A stretch of DNA of 64,000 nucleotides, taken from Halobacillus litoralis (GTDB lineage: Bacteria; Bacillota; Bacilli; Bacillales; Halobacillaceae). Positions 15,506 through 25,061 of the stretch are shown piece by piece; within the stretch, counting starts at the first letter, position 1; every line of letters starts with the position of its first letter. The notes beneath the pieces were generated by a model. The model did not search any database and was not told where the DNA came from. It saw only the letters and a program-made list of their open reading frames with translations. Both the position numbers and the translations under genes were made by a program. Where the stretch lies: NCBI RefSeq assembly GCF_009856355.1, contig NZ_WMEW01000001.1, positions 744,001 through 808,000 of the forward strand. Reading direction: 5' to 3'.

Positions 15506-17033
15506 CTATATGATGGGTGTCGATATCGGCACCACCAGCACGAAAGCTGTTCTGTTCACGGATAAAGGAGATGTCGTGGAAAAAGCCAATGTCGGTTACC
15601 CCCTTCATACACCTGACATCTCGACAGCTGAGCAGGACCCCGATGAAATTTTCCAGGCCGTTTTGGAAGCGGTCACACAAATAAAAAAGGCTCACGAAGA
15701 TAAAGCCATTTCCTTCATATCCTTCAGCAGTGCGATGCACAGTCTGATTGCCGTCGATGAACATGGCTTACCAATCACACCGTGCATTACGTGGGCGGAC
15801 AACCGAAGTGAGAAATGGTCGGAAAAAATCAAGACTGAGTGGAACGGCCACGGCATTTACCGGAGAACCGGGACACCGATTCATCCGATGAGTCCGCTCA
15901 GCAAAATTACATGGCTCGTTCAGGAACACCCTGAAATCGATTCCAGAACTTATAAATATATCGGTATCAAAGAATATATCTTCCATAAGCTGTTTGGCAC
16001 GTATGTGGTCGATCATTCCATCGCTTCGGCGACCGGATTGATGAATCTGGAGGAACTTGACTGGGATGAAAAAGCCTTGGAAGTCGCCGGCATCGGTCGT
16101 GATAAGCTTTCCGAGCTCGTTTCTACGACCACCATATTCACCGGGTTGAAAGAAGAATACGCCAGGGCGGCCGGTCTTGAGGCTGACACTTCCTTTGTGA
16201 TTGGCGCAAGTGACGGAGTGCTTTCCAACCTTGGTGTCAATGCCATTAAAAAAGGAGAAATTGCTGTCACCATCGGTACAAGCGGAGCGATCCGGACCGT
16301 GATCGACAAGCCGCAGACCGATGAAAAAGGCCGGATCTTCTGCTACGCGCTTACAGAAGATCAATGGGTCATCGGAGGACCGGTGAACAATGGCGGGATG
16401 ATTCTCCGCTGGATCCGTGATGAATTTGCTTCATCGGAAGCAGAAACAGCGAAACGTCTCGGCATCGACCCATATGAAGTGCTGACGAAGATCGCAGAAG
16501 GCGTCCGCCCTGGATCTGACGGACTGCTTTTCCACCCTTACCTGGCCGGAGAGCGGGCCCCGCTTTGGAATCCGGATGTACGCGGCTCCTTCTTCGGACT
16601 GACACTATCCCATAAAAAAGAGCACATGATCCGAGCTGCATTGGAAGGCGTCATCTACAACCTGTACACGGTTTTCCTTGCCCTGACGGAATGTATGGAC
16701 GGACCAGTGACAAGGATTCAGGCGACCGGCGGGTTTGCCCGTTCGGAAGTGTGGCGCCAGATGATGGCTGATATTTTCGAGTCCGAGGTCGTCGTGCCTG
16801 AAAGCTATGAAAGTTCCTGTCTCGGAGCCTGTATTCTAGGACTCTATGCTGCAGGAAAAACCGATTCACTGGATATTGTATCTGATATGATCGGCAGCAC
16901 CTTCAAGCATACACCGGAGGAAGAAGCGGTCCATGAATACCGCCAGCTGCTTCCGATGTTCATCCAGCTGTCCAGGTCTCTGGAAGAAAACTACGCCAGT
17001 ATTGCCAATTACCAACGAAACTTAACCAACTAA
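15498..17033 (+). CDS. gntK: Gluconokinase
   Basis: Predicted 511 residues, FGGY-family sugar kinase. It converts gluconate to 6-phosphogluconate with ATP. N-terminal phosphate-binding loop GVDIGTTSTKAVLF, the WADNRS motif near residue 100, and the C-terminal ATP-site ATGGFARSEVWRQMMADIF are visible. ATG 15498 overlaps the last 8 bases of gntR and has AAGGAG upstream, so translation is coupled. Product enters the pentose phosphate pathway; gntZ, the usual next enzyme, is not in this operon. Confidence 0.95.
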   Translation: MTNYMMGVDIGTTSTKAVLFTDKGDVVEKANVGYPLHTPDISTAEQDPDEIFQAVLEAVTQIKKAHEDKAISFISFSSAMHSLIAVDEHGLPITPCITWADNRSEKWSEKIKTEWNGHGIYRRTGTPIHPMSPLSKITWLVQEHPEIDSRTYKYIGIKEYIFHKLFGTYVVDHSIASATGLMNLEELDWDEKALEVAGIGRDKLSELVSTTTIFTGLKEEYARAAGLEADTSFVIGASDGVLSNLGVNAIKKGEIAVTIGTSGAIRTVIDKPQTDEKGRIFCYALTEDQWVIGGPVNNGGMILRWIRDEFASSEAETAKRLGIDPYEVLTKIAEGVRPGSDGLLFHPYLAGERAPLWNPDVRGSFFGLTLSHKKEHMIRAALEGVIYNLYTVFLALTECMDGPVTRIQATGGFARSEVWRQMMADIFESEVVVPESYESSCLGACILGLYAAGKTDSLDIVSDMIGSTFKHTPEEEAVHEYRQLLPMFIQLSRSLEENYASIANYQRNLTN

Positions 17034-17051
17034 ACAAACGGAGGGTTTACG

Positions 17052-18398
17052 ATGCCATTATTAATGGTCGCAATTGGAATCGTCGCTTTACTTATCTTGA
17101 TTATGGGACTCAAACTGAATACGTTTGTTTCCCTGATTATCGTCTCCTTCGGTGTTGCCGTCCTGCTCGGCATGCCGCTTACGGATATTGTTCCAACCAT
17201 TGAGGCCGGTCTCGGCGGAACGCTCGGCCACCTCGCCTTGATCTTCGGTCTTGGAGCTATGCTCGGTAAACTGATCACTGACGCCGGTGGTGCCCAGCGC
17301 ATCGCCATGACTTTCGTCAATAAGTTCGGAGAAAAGAACATTCAGTGGGCTGTTGTAGCTGCTTCCTTCATTATCGGAATTGCGCTGTTCTTTGAAGTCG
17401 GACTTGTCTTGTTAATCCCGATTGTTTTTGCGATTTCAAGAGAGCTGCGCGTATCCATTTTGTATCTGGGAATCCCGATGGCAGCCGCCCTGTCCGTCAC
17501 TCACGGCTTCCTGCCGCCTCACCCGGGCCCGACAGTTATCGCTGGTGAGTACGGGGCCGACCTTGGTGAAGTGCTGCTGTATGGAATCATCATTGCTGTC
17601 CCGACGGTCATTCTTGCTGGTCCGATTTTCACAAAAATGGCGAAGAAAATTGTCCCGGACTCCTTCAAAAAGCAGGGGAACATCGCTTCTTTAGGCGAAC
17701 AGAAATCCTTTAAGCTTGAAGAGACACCAGGCTTCGGTATCAGTGTTTTCACAGCTATGCTGCCAGTCATTCTCATTGCTATTTCTACAATTATTACACT
17801 AATTCAGGAAACCATGGGTGTAGAATCCGGCGGCTTTCTCTCTGTTATAAACTTAATTGGAAACGCATCCACAGCGATGATCATCTCCCTACTGGTGGCG
17901 GTTTACACCATGGGGATCGCCCGTAACATCCCGGTTAAGGACGTGATGGATTCCTGTTCGACCGCTATTGCCCAAATCGGTATGATGCTGTTGATCATCG
18001 GGGGCGGCGGTGCCTTCAAGCAGGTCTTGATTGACGGCGGTGTCGGTGATTATGTGGCACAGATGTTTGAAGGCTCTTCCATGTCTCCACTGCTGCTTGC
18101 GTGGATCATCGCTGCGATTCTAAGAATCTCTCTCGGTTCAGCTACCGTAGCTGCGTTGACGACGGTTGGCCTTGTCACACCGCTTCTCGGGCAGACAGAT
18201 GTGAACCTGGCACTGATGGTGCTTTCCACAGGAGCCGGAAGCTTGATTGCCTCCCACGTCAACGACGCCGGGTTCTGGATGTTCAAGGAATACTTCGGTT
18301 TAACGATGAAGGAGACCTTTGCTACGTGGACGCTTCTGGAAACGATCATTTCCGTCGCCGGCCTTGGCTTTGTCCTTCTGTTCAGTCTCTTTGTCTAA
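17052..18398 (+). CDS. gntP: Gluconate permease (GntP family)
   Basis: Predicted 448 residues with about 12-14 membrane helices, an H+ symporter importing gluconate. The family block GFLPPHPGPTVIAG near residue 155 and MLGKLITDAGGAQRIA near 75 are present. ATG 17052 is preceded by GGAGGG. It is third gene of gntRKP and is followed by a strong terminator, closing the operon. Confidence 0.95.
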   Translation: MPLLMVAIGIVALLILIMGLKLNTFVSLIIVSFGVAVLLGMPLTDIVPTIEAGLGGTLGHLALIFGLGAMLGKLITDAGGAQRIAMTFVNKFGEKNIQWAVVAASFIIGIALFFEVGLVLLIPIVFAISRELRVSILYLGIPMAAALSVTHGFLPPHPGPTVIAGEYGADLGEVLLYGIIIAVPTVILAGPIFTKMAKKIVPDSFKKQGNIASLGEQKSFKLEETPGFGISVFTAMLPVILIAISTIITLIQETMGVESGGFLSVINLIGNASTAMIISLLVAVYTMGIARNIPVKDVMDSCSTAIAQIGMMLLIIGGGGAFKQVLIDGGVGDYVAQMFEGSSMSPLLLAWIIAAILRISLGSATVAALTTVGLVTPLLGQTDVNLALMVLSTGAGSLIASHVNDAGFWMFKEYFGLTMKETFATWTLLETIISVAGLGFVLLFSLFV

Positions 18399-18402
18399 CA
18401 AA

Positions 18403-18437
18403 AAAACCCGTACGAGGGTTCATCCTCGTACGGGTTT
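18403..18437. terminator. Bidirectional terminator between gntP and copD
   Basis: AAAACCCGTACGAGG and its complement form a perfect 15-bp stem with a 5-base loop; A-run and T-run on both sides serve the convergent genes. Confidence 0.92.
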
Positions 18438-18442
18438 TCCTT

Positions 18443-19555
18443 TTATACAGCCGTCATGACGGCCAAATAAAACGATACAATCATCAAACTCCCGGCAGCC
18501 GTCACTATCCCAAGTGAAGGCCTCTTCACTGCGGAAGCGATAGTGATCAGGAGGAACAGCGAGCCGATCAGACCGAGCATCCAGCTCACCGGTCCGAACG
18601 ATATCGTCACTTCGATGAGTTCCGAGCCGCTTTCCCCTGTAAACGACCGGTACAAAAAGGAAGCTTCTTCTCCTTTTGTCCCCTCCTGATTTGGCGTACC
18701 AGCCCTGCCCATAGCAGCCGTCAAAGCAAAAGCGCCGAGGGCAAACCCACTTTCCGCCTTCGTCCACGGAAGCGGATTGAAACGCTGGTCTCCCGCCTTT
18801 TTACGGAATAACACACCGTTCATCAAGGCAAAGAGAAGGATGCCGATAACAAACAAGTGCTTAACGAGAAGGGCCTGTCCATAGTTGGAGGGCAGGGCCT
18901 GCGCATAGCCTTCCAATGCGTTCATGTCAGGGTTCCCAAAGCTGTACAGATCCACGGACATGGTGAAGTACCCGGCGGCAAAAACGACAATCAGACTGGT
19001 GGCAGCTGTCGGCGTATACCATCGCAGAAAAGAGCCCCAGTTTGTCTTGGACACCGCGTACCAGCTCACCATCAGGAGCAGGCCGATCCATACCGATGCC
19101 CCGAGAAAATGCAGCGTATGGAACACGTGACCGGCCGATCCCCCAATTGATGCCGCATGAGCAGCCATCGAATAGGAAGCCGTCATCGCAGCGACCAGTC
19201 CCAAGGATAAATAAAGCAGGCCCGCTTTTTCCTTCACACCTTTTGACGTCCAGATAAGGAGAAGGAGCATAGAAAACAGGGCGGTCAATAAAAAGGCACG
19301 GCCGACCGCAAACTCGAATATGACCTGAATCAAGGCGCTCCCCCATCCCCTTGAAGATGACAGCAGATCAACAATCGGCAGCACCGGAAGAAAAGATCCG
19401 AACGTCACCAAAAGAGCACAGGCCTGGATCAGTTTGGGGTTCACACGGACCGGGGGCTTTAGATGATCCGGTACAAGCAGCAGGATCAATGCCCCCATTA
19501 ATAAGGAAAAAGAAAGGTACAGAAGCAGCTCAGTCAGTCCAATCAGAATCCCCAT
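18443..19555 (-). CDS. CopD-family membrane protein
   Basis: Predicted 370 residues with about eight to nine membrane helices, including a region SWYAVSKTNWGSFLRWYTPTA and conserved His in VFHTLHFLGASVWIG, typical of the CopD/YcnJ copper-resistance domain. In known systems CopD works with CopC in copper import or tolerance at the cell surface. The upstream gene encodes CopC, 10 bases away, so the pair corresponds to YcnJ (CopC-CopD fusion) split into two genes. The start at 19555 lacks an ideal ribosome site; the stop region of copC supplies AGGAAGTGAG. Confidence 0.88.
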   Translation of the reverse strand: MGILIGLTELLLYLSFSLLMGALILLLVPDHLKPPVRVNPKLIQACALLVTFGSFLPVLPIVDLLSSSRGWGSALIQVIFEFAVGRAFLLTALFSMLLLLIWTSKGVKEKAGLLYLSLGLVAAMTASYSMAAHAASIGGSAGHVFHTLHFLGASVWIGLLLMVSWYAVSKTNWGSFLRWYTPTAATSLIVVFAAGYFTMSVDLYSFGNPDMNALEGYAQALPSNYGQALLVKHLFVIGILLFALMNGVLFRKKAGDQRFNPLPWTKAESGFALGAFALTAAMGRAGTPNQEGTKGEEASFLYRSFTGESGSELIEVTISFGPVSWMLGLIGSLFLLITIASAVKRPSLGIVTAAGSLMIVSFYLAVMTAV

Positions 19556-19565
19556 TGGACATGAC

Positions 19566-20144
19566 TCACTTCCTGCTGCTGAACAGCTTGACGGCGAGCA
19601 CGATCACAACGGCCAGAAGCAGGAGAGCAACGATGATCATGAAAACAGGCAGACTGTTTTCCTCTTCAGTCTCCTGTTCGCTGTCCACGTCTGTTTCCGG
19701 CTGTTCTGCATCGGTTTCACCCTCTGCTTCTGTTTCCTCTTCAGGAACAGCTTCTTCTGTCGTTTCCGTTTCTTCTTCAGCATCTTCCCCATCAACAGTG
19801 AAGCTGAATTGTTTTTCAATGACATGACCATCCGCACCGATGATTTCCCAATGGACCGTATACGCTCCATTTTCAAGGGCTTCATCAAACACGGCGGTCA
19901 TCGTCTGATCAGAGATCGTCACATCGGCCGGTGCAGGAGCCTCCCCTTCCGTTTTCGATAATTCAAGCGTGCTTCCCTCTTCAATGACTGTATTGAAATT
20001 CAGTTCGATCGTATCCAGCGGTTCTTCCACCGTCTCCCCTTCAGAGGGCGTCGAATTTTCCAATGATGTATGAGCATGGACTGCCGGTGTGAACAACCCA
20101 AGCACGACGACCAGTGCTAATAAAGCAGCTGAAATTTTATGCAT
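19566..20144 (-). CDS. CopC-domain surface protein with acidic stalk and membrane anchor
   Basis: Predicted 192 residues. Signal peptide 1-24 ends VHA, so the mature protein begins His-Thr-Ser, the N-terminal His used by CopC for Cu(II). The CopC beta-domain spans ~25-122 (STPSEGETVEEPL..., GADGHVIEKQFSF with a second conserved His). Residues ~123-163 are a very acidic Glu/Thr-rich stalk, followed by a membrane helix (LPVFMIIVALLLLAVVIVLA) and a basic end. It likely binds copper outside the membrane and works with CopD downstream. Confidence 0.9.
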   Translation of the reverse strand: MHKISAALLALVVVLGLFTPAVHAHTSLENSTPSEGETVEEPLDTIELNFNTVIEEGSTLELSKTEGEAPAPADVTISDQTMTAVFDEALENGAYTVHWEIIGADGHVIEKQFSFTVDGEDAEEETETTEEAVPEEETEAEGETDAEQPETDVDSEQETEEENSLPVFMIIVALLLLAVVIVLAVKLFSSRK

Positions 20145-20457
20145 AATTTTTCCATCCTTTCTCCATATTAAGACTAAGTAAATGAAAGCCTTTTGATTGG
20201 CTATTAGAGCCTGAGTATTTTACTATAGAGATAACGGGGATCATCCCTTTATGGATCACCCGCCCGATCTGACACAGACTTCCGTAATCAAGCTAAGTTT
20301 ATGTGATAGAATCACTCAAAGTCAAAGTTTCTCATCCTTTGTCACAAAATCTCCATGTTCACTTCCCTGTGGGATCCATTCCCCACATGCCCTACCCGTC
20401 TGTTAAGCCGCTCTAAAAAAGGTCCTCCGGCTGAATTCCGACAAAATCCTATAAATG

Positions 20458-20486
20458 TTGACAAATAAAACAATGTATATAATAAT
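20458..20486 (+). promoter_or_regulatory. sigma-A promoter of ahpCF
   Basis: -35 TTGACA at 20458-20463 and AATAAT at 20481-20486 with 17-bp spacing (TATAAT also occurs at 20478-20483). The PerR box begins 10 bases further on. Confidence 0.75.
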
Positions 20487-20496
20487 AGTTACTGGA

Positions 20497-20511
20497 TAAT
20501 AATTATTATAA
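20497..20511 (+). promoter_or_regulatory. PerR box of ahpCF
   Basis: TAATAATTATTATAA matches the PerR consensus TTATAATNATTATAA at all but one defined position. Placed just downstream of the promoter it suits repression that is lifted by peroxide, as known for Bacillus ahpCF. A Fur-type reading of the overlapping GGATAATAATTATTA is weaker. Confidence 0.75.
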
Positions 20512-20568
20512 ATAACTGCGCCCTTTTTCTGCAGTTAAATCTCTACCTACTACAGGAGGAATTTTACT

Positions 20569-21132
20569 ATGTCCCTAATCGGAAAAGAAGTACAATCATT
20601 CCAGGCGAAAGCATTCAAACAAGGTGAATTCATCGACGTTTCCAACGAAGACTTCAAAGGTCAGTGGAGCGTTGTTTGTTTCTACCCGGCAGACTTCTCT
20701 TTCGTATGTCCTACAGAGCTTGAAGACCTGCAGAACAACTATGCAGCTCTTAAAGAACTAGGTGCAGAAGTATACTCTGTTTCTACAGATACTCACTTCG
20801 TACACAAAGGCTGGCACGACAGCTCTGAAAAAATCGGTAAAATCGAATACGCTATGATCGGGGATCCTTCCCAGCAGCTTTCCCGTCAGTTCGACGTTCT
20901 TAACGAAGAAGACGGACTGGCTGACCGCGGAACGTTCATCATCGATCCAGACGGCGTTATCCAGACGGTAGAAGTTAACGCAGGTGGAATCGGCCGCGAT
21001 GCAGATAACCTGATCGGCAAAATCAAAGCCGCTCAATATGTTCGCAACAACCCGGGTGAGGTATGCCCTGCCAAATGGGAAGAAGGCGAAGAAACCCTTA
21101 CACCAAGCCTTGATCTAGTAGGTAAAATCTAA
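20569..21132 (+). CDS. ahpC: Alkyl hydroperoxide reductase subunit C (peroxiredoxin)
   Basis: Predicted 187 residues, typical 2-Cys peroxiredoxin. It reduces H2O2 and organic peroxides. Peroxidatic Cys47 is in DFSFVCPTE and resolving Cys166 in GEVCPAKW. AhpF, encoded 15 bases downstream, regenerates it. ATG 20569 has AGGAGGA upstream. Promoter and PerR box upstream indicate peroxide induction. Codon choice is strongly biased, as usual for this abundant protein. Confidence 0.97.
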   Translation: MSLIGKEVQSFQAKAFKQGEFIDVSNEDFKGQWSVVCFYPADFSFVCPTELEDLQNNYAALKELGAEVYSVSTDTHFVHKGWHDSSEKIGKIEYAMIGDPSQQLSRQFDVLNEEDGLADRGTFIIDPDGVIQTVEVNAGGIGRDADNLIGKIKAAQYVRNNPGEVCPAKWEEGEETLTPSLDLVGKI

Positions 21133-21147
21133 GGAGTGTCCTAATCC

Positions 21148-22683
21148 ATGGTTCTCGATGCACAAATAAAAGCACAACTGGAACAGTACCTGCAGCTTTT
21201 AGAAGGTGACATCGAACTGAAAGTCAGCGCGGGAGACGACAATGTCTCCCGTGACATGCTGGCTCTCACCGATGAACTTGCATCCATGTCACCGAAAATT
21301 ACTGTCCAGAACACAACACTTAAACGTACACCAAGCTTCAGCGTCAATCGTCCCCAGGAAGAAACAGGCATTACGTTTGCCGGTGTTCCTCTCGGTCATG
21401 AATTCACCTCTCTCGTCCTCGCCCTCCTTCAAGTGAGCGGCCGTGCTCCGAAAGTGGATGACACCATGATTGAGAAAATCCAGAATATCAAGGGCGAGTT
21501 TCATTTTGAGACATTTGTCAGCCTGAGCTGTCACAACTGTCCGGATGTCGTACAGGCCTTGAATATCATGAGCGTATTGAACCCGGGCATCACCCATACA
21601 ATGGTCGATGGTTCTGCCTTTAAAGATGAAGCAGAAAGCCGCAACATCATGGCTGTTCCATCTGCCTTCCTGAACGGCGAATTCTTCAATGGCGGCCGCA
21701 TCAGCCTTGAAGAGATCGTTGCTAAAATCAGTGAAGGGCCTTCCGCTGAAGAATTTACAGAGCGTGAACCTTATGACGTTCTTGTTGTCGGTGGGGGACC
21801 CGCTGGTGCAAGCTCAGCGATCTACTCCGCCCGTAAGGGAATCCGTACCGGTATCGTAGCGGAACGCTTCGGCGGCCAGGTGCTGGATACGATGACGATT
21901 GAAAACTTCATCAGTGTGAAAAGCACCGAAGGACCGAAATTTGCCGCAAGCCTTGAAGAACACGTCAAAGACTATGATATCGATATCATGAACCTACAGC
22001 GTGCCAAGGATCTGCGCAAAAATGATGAAGGCATGTTTGAACTTGAACTTGATAACGGCGGCGTGCTGAAAAGTAAGACCGTCATTCTTTCCACAGGTGC
22101 CCGCTGGCGTGAAACCGGCGTTCCGGGAGAAGAAGAGTTCAAGAACAAAGGTGTCGCTTTCTGTCCACACTGTGACGGTCCTCTATTCGAAGGCAAAGAC
22201 GTAGCGGTCATCGGCGGAGGAAACTCCGGCGTGGAAGCAGCCATCGACCTTGCCGGTATCGTGCAGAACGTCACCGTCCTTGAATTTGCAGACACGCTGA
22301 AAGCCGATGATGTGCTTCAAGAGCGTCTGCACAGCCTTCCGAACGTCGAAGTGAAGACAGGCGCGCAGACAACGGAAATTACCGGCGATGAGAATGTGAA
22401 CGGCATCACGTACATCGACCGTGCTTCCGGCGAAGAACAGCACGTGGACCTTGAGGGCGTATTCGTCCAGATCGGTCTCGTGCCGAACACGGAATGGCTC
22501 AGCACAGATGTTGAAACGAATAAGATTGGTGAAATCATTACAGATAAACACGGATCCACAAGCATTCCTGGTTTGTTTGCTGCCGGTGACGTCACCGACA
22601 GCCCGCACAACCAGATCATCATCTCCATGGGAGACGGTGCCAACGCAGCACTTGGCGCATTCGATTATCTGATCCGCAACTGA
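21148..22683 (+). CDS. ahpF: Alkyl hydroperoxide reductase subunit F (flavoprotein)
   Basis: Predicted 511 residues. N-terminal tandem thioredoxin-like domain (~1-200) with redox SCHNCPDV near 130; FAD-binding [19 protein letters not shown] near 213; active-site disulphide FCPHCDG near 339; NAD(P)-binding [17 protein letters not shown] near 353. It passes electrons from NADH to AhpC. Same operon as ahpC; terminator follows. Confidence 0.97.
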   Translation: MVLDAQIKAQLEQYLQLLEGDIELKVSAGDDNVSRDMLALTDELASMSPKITVQNTTLKRTPSFSVNRPQEETGITFAGVPLGHEFTSLVLALLQVSGRAPKVDDTMIEKIQNIKGEFHFETFVSLSCHNCPDVVQALNIMSVLNPGITHTMVDGSAFKDEAESRNIMAVPSAFLNGEFFNGGRISLEEIVAKISEGPSAEEFTEREPYDVLVVGGGPAGASSAIYSARKGIRTGIVAERFGGQVLDTMTIENFISVKSTEGPKFAASLEEHVKDYDIDIMNLQRAKDLRKNDEGMFELELDNGGVLKSKTVILSTGARWRETGVPGEEEFKNKGVAFCPHCDGPLFEGKDVAVIGGGNSGVEAAIDLAGIVQNVTVLEFADTLKADDVLQERLHSLPNVEVKTGAQTTEITGDENVNGITYIDRASGEEQHVDLEGVFVQIGLVPNTEWLSTDVETNKIGEIITDKHGSTSIPGLFAAGDVTDSPHNQIIISMGDGANAALGAFDYLIRN

Positions 22684-22695
22684 TCTTTCTATAGC

Positions 22696-22730
22696 AAATC
22701 CCGCATCCAATAAAGGATGCGGGATTTTTT
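22696..22730. terminator. Terminator of ahpCF
   Basis: AAATCCCGCATCC with its complement and a short loop, then TTTTTT. It also lies at the 3' end of the convergent minus-strand gene. Confidence 0.9.
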
Positions 22731-24937
22731 CATGCCTGCTTTCGTTGATTCGATTCTGACTTAGATGCAGAACGTTTCCTGAAGATAACCCAGCCGCCGA
22801 TGAGTGCAAAAACGATGACTGCTGCACCTGATCCCCAGAAAGCACGATACTTCTGCCATACATTCTCCTCACGAATGGTTACATCCAAGCCTAATGCCGT
22901 CAGAACTTCTTCCGCTGGTACATAAAGCTCGCCATTTTTCTCATAAGGGGCTTCTGTGAACACCGGGGAAGCGTCCAGCTGATCTTCATCACTAGGGGCT
23001 CCGCTTCTGGTCACTTTAGCGTCTTCTTTATAACGCTCCATATTCAAACGGTATGCTTCCTCTCCGGGCGTAATGTTCATGGTCTGGTTGTTCACGACAA
23101 GCGTCCAGTAATCTGCCGGCTGCTCCGAATCACTGTCATACAAGTGAATCGGATATACATCCGCGCTCGCCTTATAAAGTTCCTTGACGCTGGATAGAGC
23201 AACCATCAGCGTTCCATTTACGACTTCTGTATTCTGATCCAGCTTTACCTGCTCTCCATTTGCTGCGGCACGGGCACTTTCTTTATAAAGGACGGCCGTG
23301 TCAGCAGCTTCTGCATTCTCCTCGGTCAGCTGGTCTTCAAAGAAATCAAAAATCGGTTCTAGAACAGCGGCATACGAGTAGGAATGATCTCCGTTTTCCA
23401 CTGTCATGTAACGGGCATTCTCAAGCTTTGGCATGACGGAGGAAACGATGGATCCAGGCGATTCTCCACTTCCAATCTGCACCTTGAAAGAGGTGGTCGT
23501 ATCTGCGGTCCCCTGGACAATGAGCGCGGGCAGGTCCTTCACAGCACTCAAGTCATAGTCCGTTCCCTCAATGTTCACCATCGTCCCTCCTTCGGGAGCA
23601 CGATCCGTAATCTTCGGAGCTGTCGCCGCCATCGCCTGGAAACGATCAGGGAAGCGGGCCGCAATTTCCAGCGTGCCGCGTCCACCCAGGGAGTTCCCGG
23701 TTATGAATAGATGATCATCCGGGACAGGGAACTGCTGCAAGGCTTCCGCCAATGACCGCTCTACGGAATAAAGCGCCTGCTTCTCGCGCCAAACCGGGTT
23801 CTGCGTCCAACCATTCGGAGACAGAAGGATATAATTGTACTCTTCAGCATAGGTCTCTACAGGAATGCCCTCTTTCATCAGACGGTAGGTCGGGGTATGC
23901 TCATTCCCTGTTCCACCATGCAGCATAAACGTCAGCCGTGTCTTTTCCGGATCATACGTAGAGGGCACGTAGAGGGAAAAAGGCACGATACGGTCAGCTT
24001 TCACATGGACAGGATCTCCATCTTCATCCTTGAAGGAAGCATCGGAAGCAACATGAAACGACTGCCACAGCCAGCCGGTTTGACGCTCCCCATCTTCAAC
24101 ATCTTTCATATAATCCGCCCATGTGTATGTCTCATCCTCCCCGCCCTGCCATATGTTGGACGGCTTCGGAACGACAACATCACTTACCTCGACATCCGGG
24201 CGGTCTACAGAAGCGGTTACGTCTGCCACACCTTCAGATTGGACAGTTAGATAACCTTGTTCCTCAAAGGAGGTTTTGCCCATCCATTCCATTAAAGATG
24301 CAAGAGGAACATATACCCCCTCTTCCTTCTGTTCGATTGAACCGGATGAGAGTGTGAAGGATTTTCCAGTTAAGCCAGCCTCCTCATTCAGCTCATCCGG
24401 CTTAACTGCGCCTTTGTTCCTGCCACCTTCCACCGGCTGAAACTCACGGTAATCATAGGTGCCCTCTGCTTCAGACAGATCAATCGAAAGGTCCCACACC
24501 TTTTTCGTATACTGTATCGTCGTAGAACGTTCACCAATGCCGGAGGTTAACAGCTTGTCAAAAGCGGTGTGCCGGACTCGGAGCGTATCCTCCTCCATCG
24601 TGTAATCGAAATACGGGTCGTACATTTTCTTCATATCCTCGATGTGAACCATGAGAGCGTCATCTTCCCCGAAATAATAGCGATGTTCCAATTCGTACGA
24701 AGTTAAAGGATCATAGCCTTCCACTTTTACGGTCGGATCAAACGGTGAGAAAAAATCAAAAAAGGCCGTACTCCTATCTCCCCCATCCGTACGGAAAAAC
24801 CATGTAGAACGGTCACTGGAAAAATCGACGTACGAGTGTTCCGGAAGTTCTTCCGCCTGTGTTTTCGTATGTACAGCCAGATCAGCCAGTCCAAAAAGGA
24901 CCATCGTCACCAGCATATGCTTCATCAAATACTTCAC
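22730..24937 (-). CDS. Fur-controlled secreted, membrane-anchored esterase with copper-amine-oxidase-N-like domains
   Basis: Predicted 735 residues. I place the start at GTG 24937, six bases after AGGAGG; the longer frame translates the Fur box into a false Ile/Met-rich N-terminus. Signal peptide ~1-28. Residues ~190-255 and the C-terminal ~600-690 contain stalk-like modules of the copper-amine-oxidase-N type (VYVPLASLMEWMG; LYVPAEEVLTALGLDV). Between them (~300-560) is an esterase/PHB-depolymerase-like alpha/beta hydrolase with LMLHGG-type oxyanion loop (TFMLHGGTGNEH) and nucleophile in ITGNSLGGRG. A membrane helix plus basic tail end the protein. Iron control suggests a ferric-siderophore esterase or similar, but substrate is not shown. 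Confidence 0.8.
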   Translation of the reverse strand: MKYLMKHMLVTMVLFGLADLAVHTKTQAEELPEHSYVDFSSDRSTWFFRTDGGDRSTAFFDFFSPFDPTVKVEGYDPLTSYELEHRYYFGEDDALMVHIEDMKKMYDPYFDYTMEEDTLRVRHTAFDKLLTSGIGERSTTIQYTKKVWDLSIDLSEAEGTYDYREFQPVEGGRNKGAVKPDELNEEAGLTGKSFTLSSGSIEQKEEGVYVPLASLMEWMGKTSFEEQGYLTVQSEGVADVTASVDRPDVEVSDVVVPKPSNIWQGGEDETYTWADYMKDVEDGERQTGWLWQSFHVASDASFKDEDGDPVHVKADRIVPFSLYVPSTYDPEKTRLTFMLHGGTGNEHTPTYRLMKEGIPVETYAEEYNYILLSPNGWTQNPVWREKQALYSVERSLAEALQQFPVPDDHLFITGNSLGGRGTLEIAARFPDRFQAMAATAPKITDRAPEGGTMVNIEGTDYDLSAVKDLPALIVQGTADTTTSFKVQIGSGESPGSIVSSVMPKLENARYMTVENGDHSYSYAAVLEPIFDFFEDQLTEENAEAADTAVLYKESARAAANGEQVKLDQNTEVVNGTLMVALSSVKELYKASADVYPIHLYDSDSEQPADYWTLVVNNQTMNITPGEEAYRLNMERYKEDAKVTRSGAPSDEDQLDASPVFTEAPYEKNGELYVPAEEVLTALGLDVTIREENVWQKYRAFWGSGAAVIVFALIGGWVIFRKRSASKSESNQRKQA

Positions 24938-24960
24938 TGTTATCCTCCTCATAATGATTA

Positions 24961-24975
24961 TGATAATCATTATCA
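24961..24975 (-). promoter_or_regulatory. Fur box
   Basis: TGATAATCATTATCA matches the 7-1-7 Fur consensus TGATAATNATTATCA perfectly. An overlapping second register (AATGATTATGATAATCATT) extends it toward the gene. It covers the -10 of the esterase gene. Confidence 0.92.
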
Positions 24976-24997
24976 TCTATAAATCAAAGACTTTCAA
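24969..24997 (-). promoter_or_regulatory. Promoter of the Fur-controlled esterase
   Basis: On the minus strand TTGAAA (24997-24992) and GATAAT (24974-24969) with a 17-bp spacer; the -10 lies inside the Fur box. Confidence 0.7.
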
Positions 24998-25022
24998 TAG
25001 GTTTCAGTCTCTTTGTCACACA

Positions 25023-25053
25023 AAAAAGTTCCTCTTTATAAAGAGGAACTTTT
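25023..25053 (-). terminator. Terminator of the MetE-like gene
   Basis: Nearly perfect inverted repeat AAAAGTTCCTCTTTATAAAG...; stem of at least 13 bp ending in a T-run, directly after the 25062 stop codon. Confidence 0.88.
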
Positions 25054-25061
25054 GGATTCCG

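Larger units (their letters stand above)
20145..20568. other. Divergent regulatory region between copC and ahpC
   Basis: About 420 bases without a gene. It carries the ahpC promoter and PerR box at its right end and presumably the copC promoter at its left end; no clear copper operator was found by eye. The middle part (20220-20440) shows nothing recognisable. Confidence 0.5.
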
